Shown here: positions 51,187-59,016 of the stretch, piece after piece
Position numbering within the stretch: position 1 is the stretch's first letter
Layout: every line of letters begins with the position of its first letter
NCBI RefSeq assembly: GCF_006475605.1
Contig: NZ_ML636837.1
Coordinates: 682,046-746,045, forward strand
Reading direction: 5' to 3'
From: Asticcacaulis tiandongensis
GTDB taxonomy: Bacteria; Pseudomonadota; Alphaproteobacteria; Caulobacterales; Caulobacteraceae
DNA length: 64,000 bases
Program-made: the position numbers and the translations under genes
Notes under the pieces: model-generated
What the model was told of the DNA's origin: nothing
Seen by the model: only the letters and a program-made list of their open reading frames with translations
Database searches by the model: none

Positions 51187-52971
51187 ATGACCCGCACACC
51201 CGCTACACCCAATGGCCGTTTCCGGTCTCAGGAATGGTTTGAAGCCCCCGGCCATATCGATATGGCCGCCCTCTATCTTGAGCGCTTCATGAATTACGGC
51301 ATCACGCCGCAGGAACTGCGTTCGGGCAAGCCGATCATCGGTATCGCCCAGACCGGCAGCGACCTTAGCCCGTGTAACCGTATCCATCTGGAGTTGGCTA
51401 AGCGTACGCGTGACGGTATCCGCGATGCAGGTGGCATTCCGATGGAGTTCCCCTGTCATCCCATCTTTGAGAACTGCCGCCGTCCGACGGCAGCGGTCGA
51501 TCGTAACCTGAGTTTCATGACTTTGGTGGAAATCCTGCATGGCTATCCGCTGGATGCGGTAGTGCTGACGACCGGCTGTGACAAGACGACGCCTGCGGGG
51601 ATCATGGCGGCGACGGCAGTGGATATTCCGGCCATTGTTCTGTCGGGCGGGCCGATGCTTGATGGCCACCATGACGGTGATCTGGTGGGGTCAGGAACGG
51701 TTATCTGGCGCTCACGTCGCGCGCTGGCGGCGGGTAAGATTACTGAGGATGAGTTCCTTGAAGCGGCCTGCGCCTCGGCCCCTTCGGCAGGCCATTGCAA
51801 CACTATGGGCACGGCCTCAACGATGAATGCGGTGGCCGAGACCATGGGCCTCAGCCTGCCCGGTTGTTCGGCCATTCCTGCGCCCTATCGCGAGCGTGGT
51901 CAGATCGCTTATGAAACCGGCAGGCGAATTGTTGAAATGGCCTATGAAGACCTGAAGCCGTCGAAAATCCTGACAAAGGCGTCATTCAAGAATGCTATTG
52001 CGGCGGTCGCGGCGCTGGGCGGCTCCACCAATGCCCAGCCGCATATTGTCGCCATGGCCCGTCATGCGGGCATTGAGTTGACAGATGACGACTGGATGCA
52101 GGCCTATGATATCCCGCTGATCCTCAACATGCAGCCTGCGGGCAAGTATCTGGGGGAGCGCTTCCATCGCGCGGGCGGGGTTCCGGCCATCCATGTTGAG
52201 TTGCTGAAGGAAAAGCTGATCGATGGTCAGGCCCGGACGATTACCGGCAAGACTCTGGCGGAAAATGTGGTCGGGCGGGAAACGCGTGATCGTGAAATGA
52301 TCCGTACCATTGCCGAACCCTTGATGGAGCGGGCCGGTTTCCTTGTGCTCAAGGGCAATCTGTTTGACTTCGCCATCATGAAGACCAGCGTGATCTCAGA
52401 TGAGTTCCGCCAGCGTTATCTTTCCGAGGCGGGTCGTGAAGGCGTGTTTGAAGGCAAGGCGGTCGTGTTTGATGGCTCCACCGACTACCATGAACGTATC
52501 AATGATCCGTCTTTGGGGATTGATGAACGCACCATTCTGGTCATTCGCGGCTCAGGACCGGTGGGTTGGCCCGGTTCGGCGGAAGTCGTCAATATGCAGC
52601 CGCCTGACGCGCTGATCAAACAGGGTATTACTTCCTTGCCGACGATTGGTGACGGGCGGCAGTCAGGTACGGCGGATTCGCCCTCTATCCTCAATGCCGC
52701 GCCGGAAAGCGCGGTCGGTGGTGGTCTGGCCTGGTTGCGCACAGGCGATATCATCCGTATCGACCTCAATACAGGGGCCTGTAACATGTTGGTGGCCGAT
52801 GAGGAGATTGACCGTCGCAAGGCGGATGGTATCCCGCCTGTGCCCGAATCGATGACCATGTGGCAGGAGATCTATCGCCAGACGGTAGGTCAGCTGAATA
52901 CGGGGGCAGTAATGGAGCCGGCGTTAAAATTCGCACGCATTGCCGAAAAAATGCCCCGCCACAATCACTAA
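51187..52971 (+). CDS. xylD: D-xylonate dehydratase XylD (IlvD/Edd family)
   Basis: XylD dehydrates D-xylonate to 2-keto-3-deoxy-xylonate using an Fe-S cluster. The 594-residue product starts at the ATG at 51187; the longer frame from 51034 runs through xylC and is not used. It agrees with the Caulobacter enzyme over nearly its whole length: RFMNYGITPQELRSGKPIIGIAQTGSDL, VVLTTGCDKTTPAGIMAAT, SAPSAGHCNTMGTASTMNA (cluster cysteines) and GDGRQSGTADSPSILNA, with the serine of DGRQSG as candidate catalytic base, and the terminal PRHNH. Last gene of the operon; a terminator follows. Confidence 0.95.
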   Translation: MTRTPATPNGRFRSQEWFEAPGHIDMAALYLERFMNYGITPQELRSGKPIIGIAQTGSDLSPCNRIHLELAKRTRDGIRDAGGIPMEFPCHPIFENCRRPTAAVDRNLSFMTLVEILHGYPLDAVVLTTGCDKTTPAGIMAATAVDIPAIVLSGGPMLDGHHDGDLVGSGTVIWRSRRALAAGKITEDEFLEAACASAPSAGHCNTMGTASTMNAVAETMGLSLPGCSAIPAPYRERGQIAYETGRRIVEMAYEDLKPSKILTKASFKNAIAAVAALGGSTNAQPHIVAMARHAGIELTDDDWMQAYDIPLILNMQPAGKYLGERFHRAGGVPAIHVELLKEKLIDGQARTITGKTLAENVVGRETRDREMIRTIAEPLMERAGFLVLKGNLFDFAIMKTSVISDEFRQRYLSEAGREGVFEGKAVVFDGSTDYHERINDPSLGIDERTILVIRGSGPVGWPGSAEVVNMQPPDALIKQGITSLPTIGDGRQSGTADSPSILNAAPESAVGGGLAWLRTGDIIRIDLNTGACNMLVADEEIDRRKADGIPPVPESMTMWQEIYRQTVGQLNTGAVMEPALKFARIAEKMPRHNH

Positions 52972-53055
52972 ATCCGGTTTTAAGGCCGCCATTGCGAAGG
53001 GTCGGAACAGGCAATATTCGCGATTACGGAAAGTTTATAAATTGTTATTGAATCC

Positions 53056-53095
53056 AGCGCCTTGCCCCCTGAGACGGGAGCGGGCGCTTTTTTTT
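53056..53095 (+). terminator. Rho-independent terminator after xylD
   Basis: Outer arms AGCGCC/GGGCGCT with inner GCCCC/GGG pairing, then eight T. About 85 bases after the stop. Confidence 0.85.
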
Positions 53096-53392
53096 ACGTA
53101 TTTTCGGCTGAGTTTCTCTTAGGGGCGCATAAGGAAATCTTCGCTATTTTGTAATCGCAAATAATAAATTGCGGCCCCCTGTCAGCAAATAAGAACAGAT
53201 GGCGTAAATCAAACGCATTTATACTTGGATTTTGGTCCCAGTAAAGCGTGGCGTAACTTGGGCGGGAATGAGTTGAAAGTCGCCTGATCGTTGAATTGGG
53301 CCTTGATCAACTCAGGGGGTTCATATATTAACAAGCTGTAAACACATTTTGAACACTTTTGTCGTGTTAAAGGCGCGCTCTATCACGTGGTT
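53096..53392. other. AT-rich gene-free region upstream of the SleB-like gene
   Basis: No gene seen. 53140-53350 is AT-rich. TTAA-N7-TAAAC at 53328-53343 is one mismatch from a CtrA box. The promoter of the following gene probably lies here. Confidence 0.4.
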
Positions 53393-53524
53393 GTGAAGTA
53401 TGCGTGTGTGAGGTCGCGGGACGGGCTGGTGGTGTTTTTCGCCGCGTTCGTGACCTTTGGTCTGATGTCTTTCGGGACAGGCCATTGTTTGGGGAGCCTT
53501 AGCGCTCTCGCCACAGAGGACTAG
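53393..53524 (+). CDS. Possible small membrane peptide upstream of the SleB-like gene
   Basis: A 43-codon frame from GTG 53393 encodes a basic start followed by a hydrophobic stretch (GLVVFFAAFVTFGLMSFG) and ends at TAG 53522, six bases before the TTG start of the next gene. The last codons contain that gene's AGAGGA ribosome site, so translation of the small frame could control it. There is no clear ribosome site for the small frame itself, and a chance frame is possible. Confidence 0.3.
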   Translation: MKYACVRSRDGLVVFFAAFVTFGLMSFGTGHCLGSLSALATED

Positions 53525-53529
53525 ATCTT

Positions 53530-54696
53530 TTGCGATTCCCTTTTCCATTGCGTGCACGTGTGCGCCTGTTTTTGGCCGCCGGTAGTGCGGGCCTGATGAT
53601 CGGCGCAGCCGCCGGATCGGCCTGGCTAGGTGGTCATTTGGCGCGCCAGTCGCAATTGCAGTATCAGGCTGCCAATCTTATTACGCTTGACGGCAATGCG
53701 CCTCAGGCGGCTCACCTTCTGAACGTCAAAAATCCTAAAGGCGCGCAAAACCGTGGCGCGCTTACGCGTATCAAGCAGGCCGGTTTTGGCGATGCCGATC
53801 TTGACCGCCGTGCTCTGTCACTGGTGATGCGTTACGATTCTTATGTGTCACCGGTTGAAACCCTGCGTCTGCGTGAGCAGGACCAGCGCCAGACGCAGCT
53901 AGCCGCGGTACGCCAGAGCAAGCTCGGTCATGATGGGGCACCGATTGTTCAGGCCAGTATGGGCATGGGGCTTTTGAATGAAACGCCTTTTGGTAAGGCG
54001 CGTCCGGCGGCACCGTTTGTCCTGAAGAACAAATCCCACAGTGACCTCGATTGCCTGACTCAGGCCGTCTATTATGAGGCGCGCGGCGAAGGCGAAGCGG
54101 GCATGCGTGCCGTGGCACAGGTCATTTTGAACCGTGTCCGCCATCCGGCCTACCCCAAGACCATATGTAATGTCGTTTATCAGGGTGCGGAGCGTCGTAC
54201 CGGTTGCCAGTTCAGCTTTACCTGTTCCGGTGTTATGGGGCGTCGCGTCGAAAGCGGTGCCTGGAAGCGGGCGCATGTTGTGGCTTCGGCGGCCCTGAAC
54301 GGGGCGGTGGCCAAGAGTGTCGGGTCTTCGACACATTTCCATACGCTTGAGGTACGCCCCGTTTGGCGTCATCGCATGGATCACATTGCGACCGTGGGCA
54401 ATCATGCCTTCTATCAGTTTCCGGGTAAGGGCGCGCGTATGGTGGCCTCTGCGGATGAAATCCGTCCGTCGGCTCAGCCTGCGGTGGCTCGGTCTGTAGC
54501 GCCTGCCAAGGAAGCTGATGATGCGGCGGAACTGGTGGCGGTGCTTGAGCGTCAGGCGTCGCAGACACGTGATGCCGAGCGCCCGGCAGAAAAGGCCGTC
54601 AAGCTGTCGGCACCGGTTAAGGGCGCTGAGGCTAAGGCCGTTATTTCAGGCGTTAGCGCCAAGCCAGCCGAGGCAGATACCGCTCAGGACGGTTAG
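53530..54696 (+). CDS. SleB-like cell-wall hydrolase (TTG start)
   Basis: A 388-residue exported or membrane-anchored peptidoglycan hydrolase of the Hydrolase_2/SleB family (PF07486). TTG at 53530 is preceded by AGAGGA nine bases upstream and gives a basic start and one hydrophobic segment (LFLAAGSAGLMIGAAAGSAWL, about residues 13-33, quoted in part). The catalytic domain (about 175-300) has LDCLTQAVYYEARGEGEAGM with the catalytic glutamate in YYEARGE, AQVILNRVRHPAYPKTICNVVYQG, and CQFSFTCSG. The C-terminal 90 residues are Ala/Glu/Lys-rich and likely disordered. A terminator follows. Confidence 0.9.
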   Translation: MRFPFPLRARVRLFLAAGSAGLMIGAAAGSAWLGGHLARQSQLQYQAANLITLDGNAPQAAHLLNVKNPKGAQNRGALTRIKQAGFGDADLDRRALSLVMRYDSYVSPVETLRLREQDQRQTQLAAVRQSKLGHDGAPIVQASMGMGLLNETPFGKARPAAPFVLKNKSHSDLDCLTQAVYYEARGEGEAGMRAVAQVILNRVRHPAYPKTICNVVYQGAERRTGCQFSFTCSGVMGRRVESGAWKRAHVVASAALNGAVAKSVGSSTHFHTLEVRPVWRHRMDHIATVGNHAFYQFPGKGARMVASADEIRPSAQPAVARSVAPAKEADDAAELVAVLERQASQTRDAERPAEKAVKLSAPVKGAEAKAVISGVSAKPAEADTAQDG

Positions 54697-54726
54697 GCTG
54701 GCCTAAGGCCAAAGCCATGATTTTAA

Positions 54727-54758
54727 AGCCCGTCCCTCTGTGGGGACGGGTTTTTTGC
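54727..54758 (+). terminator. Rho-independent terminator after the SleB-like gene
   Basis: CCCGTCCC, short loop CTCTG, GGGGACGGG, then six T. Confidence 0.9.
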
Positions 54759-54988
54759 GGTCTTATGTAGCTTTTCATGACTTTTTTTAACCAAAACGTC
54801 TTGTATTTGGCTTTGTTAGCAATTCGACAACTATGTTCTGACAACTTTCCGCCAACCGGCGACTGCCGGAGGGGGCGCGGCTGATTCGCCGAGGGCCACT
54901 TCTGAGGCTGTTCGTCATCTGCCGCACTGAAAAAGGCGGTTTCAAATAATAATGAATGGGCAACCCCGAACAGGTGTCGGGGCGAAGT
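54759..54988 (+). promoter_or_regulatory. Structured leader of the chemoreceptor gene
   Basis: The about 230 bases before the receptor contain several small hairpins: CCGGC-GACT-GCCGG near 54856-54869 and CCCCGA-ACAGGTG-TCGGGG near 54965-54983, the latter ending five bases before the ATG at 54989. No known riboswitch was recognised. Confidence 0.35.
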
Positions 54989-56731
54989 ATGTCAGGGGCC
55001 AAAATGACAAAACCGAAGTTTAATAAAACGGGTAAGGGCGGGTTGAAGCTTTCCAACTGGTCGTTCACCCTGAAGTTTATGACGCCTGCCGCTGTGGCAA
55101 CCGTACTGATTGCGGCTCTGGCGTTCGGTGCGCTTACGGTGATGGACCGTCAGGGTAAATCAATTGATAATATTAACAATGTCAGCCTTCCGGCGGCTGT
55201 GGCGCTGGGGGATATCAAGTCCGGTATTCGCGGCGCCAATGGTAATCTGTTCCGCGCCCTGACCGATCAGGCTTCGGGCACGGCGACCAATGCCGGTGCG
55301 CAGGTCACGGCTGTGGTTGAGGAACTGGGGGCTATTGAGACCCGTGCCAAGGCGGAAGCCGACAAGACGACCAACGCTACGCAGAAAAAAGATCTGGAAG
55401 AGCTGTCGCGCGAAATCCGCACCTATAAGGAAGCGGTGGAATTTGCCGGTTCGGTGATGGAAGTCGACTATGCGTCGGTTGTGCCGCTGATGTCGCAATT
55501 CGATGCCGGCTACGCCAAGATGTCGCAACTGGCGGACAAGATCATTGCCGCGCAGGTGGCGCAGGCGAAGACCGAAGCCACCGCTGCCAAGAATGCGCAG
55601 ACGGCCGGCATCTCGTTCCTGACCCTGTTTGCGGTGGTTGTGGCTGTGGTGTCGTGTGGTATTGCCTACATGTTCTCGCGCACGACCGTGGTCGGCATCA
55701 ATCGTATTGCCAAGACGACGGAAGAACTGGCGCGCGGTAATCTGGATGTCGATATTTCGGCGCTTAGCCGTGGCGACGAACTGAAGTCCGTGGTCGACAG
55801 CCTGAATGTCTTTAAGTCGAACGCCGAAGAAAAGACCCGTCTGGCCGAGATTGAAGCCGCGACCCTCAAGACCCGCGAAGAACGTACGCGTCAGATGTCT
55901 GAACTGGCTGAGCGTTTCCGTCACGAAGCGCAGGACATGCTCGATGCCCTGTCGGCGGCGGCCTCTGATCTGGATACCAATGGCCGTACGCTTTTGACCA
56001 TTGCGCAGGAAAACGAGCGTCGTTCGCAGTCGGCGGTGTCCTCTATCCGTAATTCGGCAGACAATGTGCAGAATGTGGCTTCGGCGACGACCGAGCTGTC
56101 GGCCTCTATTGGTGTGATCGGGGATCAGGCCGTGCGTTCGGTGGAAATCGCCGCTGAAGCCGTGTCGGAAGCGGATCGTACCAACGACTCAATGGCTGAA
56201 CTCAGCCGCGCCGCCGATCAGATCGGTGAAGTGGTTGACCTGATTAACGCCATTGCCCAGCAGACCAACCTGCTGGCGCTGAATGCGACCATTGAATCGG
56301 CGCGTGCCGGTGAAGCCGGTAAGGGCTTTGCGGTTGTGGCCTCGGAAGTGAAGTCTCTGGCCCAGCAAACCGCCAAGGCGACCGATGAAATCCGTGACCG
56401 CATCAAGGATATCCAGACTGCCGCGCAAAACGGTGTGTCGGCGATCCGCGGGATTGGCGCGACCATCAAGCACATGAACGAGATCGCCTCTTCGATTGCG
56501 GACTCGGTGCATCAGCAAGGTGACGCCACTAACGAGATTGCCCGTAACGTCAATGAGGCCTCTGACGGGACAACGACGGCGTCTTCGTCCGTGTCGCAAC
56601 TGTCGGCCTCGGCCGCAGATACGGAAAAGGCCTCGACCGAAATGCTTGGCGCGGCGCGTCAGCTGACCGACCGTACGCAGGCAATGGGCGAGAATATCCG
56701 TCGCTTCCTGTCGGAACTGACGGCGGCCTAA
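54989..56731 (+). CDS. Methyl-accepting chemotaxis protein
   Basis: A chemoreceptor of about 580 residues. The start is uncertain: ATG 54956, 54989 or 55004; 54989 was chosen because it follows the leader hairpin and GGGG at six bases. Two transmembrane helices (about residues 28-52 and 204-228) flank a four-helix periplasmic sensor of about 150 residues with no recognised ligand motif. A HAMP domain (RTTVVGINRIAKTTEELARGNL) and a cytoplasmic signalling hairpin follow, whose tip is the highly conserved AQQTNLLALNATIESARAGE. The C-terminus FLSELTAA lacks a CheR-tethering pentapeptide. Monocistronic. Confidence 0.92.
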   Translation: MSGAKMTKPKFNKTGKGGLKLSNWSFTLKFMTPAAVATVLIAALAFGALTVMDRQGKSIDNINNVSLPAAVALGDIKSGIRGANGNLFRALTDQASGTATNAGAQVTAVVEELGAIETRAKAEADKTTNATQKKDLEELSREIRTYKEAVEFAGSVMEVDYASVVPLMSQFDAGYAKMSQLADKIIAAQVAQAKTEATAAKNAQTAGISFLTLFAVVVAVVSCGIAYMFSRTTVVGINRIAKTTEELARGNLDVDISALSRGDELKSVVDSLNVFKSNAEEKTRLAEIEAATLKTREERTRQMSELAERFRHEAQDMLDALSAAASDLDTNGRTLLTIAQENERRSQSAVSSIRNSADNVQNVASATTELSASIGVIGDQAVRSVEIAAEAVSEADRTNDSMAELSRAADQIGEVVDLINAIAQQTNLLALNATIESARAGEAGKGFAVVASEVKSLAQQTAKATDEIRDRIKDIQTAAQNGVSAIRGIGATIKHMNEIASSIADSVHQQGDATNEIARNVNEASDGTTTASSSVSQLSASAADTEKASTEMLGAARQLTDRTQAMGENIRRFLSELTAA

Positions 56732-56735
56732 GGCC

Positions 56736-56789
56736 TTATATCTGGCGGGCTTGCGTGGCTCCGCAAGCCATCCTAAGCTATGGATATAA
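56736..56789 (+). repeat. Stop-adjacent nested hairpin (E) behind the chemoreceptor
   Basis: Outer arms TTATATC (56736-56742) and GATATAA (56783-56789), inner perfect hairpin GGCTTGCG/CGCAAGCC, five bases after the stop. The ATCCTAAGCT segment also occurs in the C2-D1 linker. A conventional terminator follows immediately. Confidence 0.7.
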
Positions 56790-56817
56790 CCCCCGAAGTG
56801 ATGCTTCGGGGGTTTTT
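56790..56817 (+). terminator. Rho-independent terminator after the chemoreceptor
   Basis: CCCCCGAAG, loop TGATG, CTTCGGGGG, then five T. Confidence 0.93.
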
Positions 56818-56975
56818 CTATTCTGCCTTAAGGTTACAGATTGTATCTCTGCTTCACAAAATAAGTAATGATGGTTAATGCGCTGCGGGATTCATGAACC
56901 GTTAAATCTAAATGCCTAGAAAGCGCCTCGATCACAGGAAGAAGCCTGTGCAAACTGTTCAGAAAGAGTAGTCTC

Positions 56976-57344
56976 GTGTCGTATAAAACAGCTTTTATTC
57001 TTGCCGCCGCCCTGTCTTGCTTTGGGGCCTCGGCTTTTGCGCAATGTGATGAAGCTCAGGAAACCTCGGTGGGTAAAACCGTTGCGGCCCGTGCATCGGC
57101 TGCCGTTTCCAAGGCTGTAGCCGTCGAAGGCAAGCAAATGGTCAATCTCAGCACCTGCGAAGCCGTTGGCGGCGGTTATACGGCTGACTTCAAATATAAC
57201 TTCCTTGGGGCCGGTGGTCTGTACTGGGCTGAAGGGTCTGTGAAGATCAGCAAGGCCGGTGAAGTTGATCTGCGCCTGCGTCGTCTGAGCCCGAACCTGT
57301 CGGAAGCTTCGGCCAAGTCGGGTGTGAAACTGGCGGCGAACTAA
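56976..57344 (+). CDS. Small secreted protein of unknown function (GTG start)
   Basis: A 122-residue protein starting at GTG 56976, with a weak GAG ribosome site nine bases upstream. It has a clean signal peptide (MSYKTAFILAAALSCFGASAFAQ). The mature part (about 100 residues) begins CDEAQETSVGKTVAARASAA and has one further cysteine (NLSTCEAVGGGYTADFKYNF), so a disulfide is possible. I do not recognise a family. Codon use matches the neighbours. It is flanked by the chemoreceptor terminator and a convergent pabB, so it is probably monocistronic. Confidence 0.7.
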   Translation: MSYKTAFILAAALSCFGASAFAQCDEAQETSVGKTVAARASAAVSKAVAVEGKQMVNLSTCEAVGGGYTADFKYNFLGAGGLYWAEGSVKISKAGEVDLRLRRLSPNLSEASAKSGVKLAAN

Positions 57345-57366
57345 GCTAAAGCCATTTGAACATATT

Positions 57367-57402
57367 TTCAGGCTCTCTTGTCGTGACAAGGGGGCCTGAA
57401 TT
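57367..57402. terminator. Hairpin between the convergent small secreted protein gene and pabB
   Basis: CAGGCTCTCTTGTC/GACAAGGGGGCCTG-type imperfect stem about 25 bases after the plus-strand stop and about 15 bases after the pabB stop on the other strand. TTTTC precedes it, giving a modest U-run only on the minus strand. Confidence 0.55.
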
Positions 57403-57416
57403 GCGTTTGGGGGGTG

Positions 57417-58829
57417 TTATATCTCGCTGTTCTCAAGGACAGAGCGGATCAGGGACAGCTTGGTTTCGGTCTCGATGCGTTCGGACTTGGGGTCGCTGTC
57501 GGAAACGATGCCGCCTCCGGCACAGGCGCGCAGGTGCCAGCGTTTGGTTTCATCCTGCTCCATTATCAGGCTGCGGATGAGGACGCTTGAGTCCATCGCG
57601 CCCGAGGCATCAACATAGAACAGCACGCCGCAATAGGGGCCGCGCGGGGCCTCAAGCTCGGCAATAACTTTGAGCGCCTGCACCTTGGGCGCGCCACTGA
57701 CGGAGCCCGGTGGGAAGCTTTTGAGCAACACGTCACCGGCATCAAAACCGTCGGCCAGTTCGGCGGTAATGGTTGAAACCAGATGATGCACATTGGGATA
57801 GGTCTCAAGGCCGTTGAGTTTGGTCACCTTAACGGAACCGACCCTGGAAAATTTCGACAGGTCGTGCCGCATCAGATCAACGATCATCAGGTTTTCGGCC
57901 CTGTCCTTTTCACTATTGAGCAGGGCTTCGGATTGCTTGCGGTCGGCGGCAGGGGTTTTGCCACGCGGGCGGGTGCCCTTTATGGGGCGGGTCTCAAGCT
58001 GGCCATCAGCGCTCAGGCGGATAAAGCGTTCGGGGCTATTGGACACTATGGCGCGGTTTTGCAGGCGCAAGGCGGCCCCGAAAGGGCTTGGGCCGTTACG
58101 TTGCAGGCCCTTGAGGACGCGGCCAATGGTCATGTTGGGCGACAGTTCCCCGCGCCAGCCGCGCGCCAGATTGGCCTGAAACAGATCACCGGCATGGATT
58201 TGCTGAATGAGGGTGGCGACCTTATCTTCATGCACCTCATCAGGGGTTTCGAGGATCAGATTGCCGCGCAGGGGGCGTTGCGGGGCCGCATAGGCAGGGT
58301 TGCGCGACAAGGTCTGATGCAGAAGCTTTTGCATATGCAAGGCGCGGTTATAGGCTTCAAGCTCGTCACGCCCCCGCCCCAGCGCCAGCAGGCGGCGGGT
58401 TTTGTGGTCAAAGGCCAGTAGCGAGGGAAAGCGCAGTACGATCATTTCCGGCCAGGCCCCGCGGCCTTCGACGCGAAAAGGGCGCGGAGTCAGGTTTTCC
58501 AGCCGTGCGCCTAATTCAAAGCTCATATAGCCGACCATGCCGCCGGTGAAGGGCGGCAGGTCGCCGCGATCGCCGCTGATACTGTGGGTTTGAAAACGTC
58601 CGGTTTTCAGCGCCGCGCTTAGGATGTCCTCGGGTTTGCGACTGTCGTTATATTCCAGCACACTGATGGCGTCGGCATGGGTGCATAGCCATGACCAGCG
58701 CCCCAGCTCGCCGCCGTCCGACAGGAAGCCTGCGGCATGGTCGAGCTCGAATATGGCATCAAGCAGGCTCTCCATGGCCATGAAGGGCAGTTTCAGCACA
58801 TGCAGGTGAGTGAGAGCGGAGGCGGACAT
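57417..58829 (-). CDS. pabB: Aminodeoxychorismate synthase component I PabB
   Basis: PabB converts chorismate with ammonia to 4-amino-4-deoxychorismate for folate synthesis. The 470-residue protein has the chorismate-binding fold: PFTGGMVGYMSFELG, the PIKGTRPRG motif whose lysine distinguishes PabB from anthranilate synthase (PIAGT), DRAENLMIVDLMRHDLSKF, SGAPKVQALKVIAELE and YCGVLFYVDASGAMDSSVLIR. No glutaminase or PabC domain is fused, so PabA must be elsewhere. An AGG five bases before the ATG is a weak ribosome site. Confidence 0.92.
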   Translation of the reverse strand: MSASALTHLHVLKLPFMAMESLLDAIFELDHAAGFLSDGGELGRWSWLCTHADAISVLEYNDSRKPEDILSAALKTGRFQTHSISGDRGDLPPFTGGMVGYMSFELGARLENLTPRPFRVEGRGAWPEMIVLRFPSLLAFDHKTRRLLALGRGRDELEAYNRALHMQKLLHQTLSRNPAYAAPQRPLRGNLILETPDEVHEDKVATLIQQIHAGDLFQANLARGWRGELSPNMTIGRVLKGLQRNGPSPFGAALRLQNRAIVSNSPERFIRLSADGQLETRPIKGTRPRGKTPAADRKQSEALLNSEKDRAENLMIVDLMRHDLSKFSRVGSVKVTKLNGLETYPNVHHLVSTITAELADGFDAGDVLLKSFPPGSVSGAPKVQALKVIAELEAPRGPYCGVLFYVDASGAMDSSVLIRSLIMEQDETKRWHLRACAGGGIVSDSDPKSERIETETKLSLIRSVLENSEI

Positions 58830-58849
58830 CAGGGCCTAAATATTCACGA

Positions 58850-59012
58850 CTTATTGATTCGTACTTTAAGTGTTTGAGGATCAAAATAAATACAGGTTTT
58901 TGAATAACCTGACAGGGTTATTGATCAGCCTATGGATGGAGGTCCATGAGATATGTCCTTACAGGCCCGATAAGGCGGAGATAAGCTCCGTCCTTCGGGC
59001 CTATTTTTTTAT
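58850..59012 (+). ncRNA. Candidate small RNA ending in a strong plus-strand terminator
   Basis: The 187-base gap between two minus-strand genes contains a long stem (arms around AGGCCCGA 58963-58970 and TTCGGGCCT 58994-59002, with inner AAGG/CCTT and GGAG/CTCC) followed by ATTTTTTTATT on the plus strand, where no gene ends. Upstream on the same strand are two perfect small hairpins: AATAACC-TGACAG-GGTTATT (about 58909-58928) and ATGGA-TGGAGG-TCCAT (about 58932-58947), whose loop is GGAGG. AT-rich sequence lies before 58870, but no clear promoter boxes. The reading as a small RNA is an inference. Confidence 0.4.
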
Positions 59013-59016
59013 TCCC

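Noticed and set aside
51187..52971. Second ilvD (dihydroxy-acid dehydratase)
   Set aside because: Sequence blocks and operon context with xylX, xylB and xylC identify it as xylonate dehydratase.
53321..53557. Minus-strand frame of 78 codons upstream of the SleB-like gene
   Set aside because: Reads through the likely promoter and the start of the hydrolase; composition looks random.
54780..54990. Cyclic-di-GMP riboswitch before the chemoreceptor
   Set aside because: The conserved core bases and the two-helix layout of GEMM motifs are not present.
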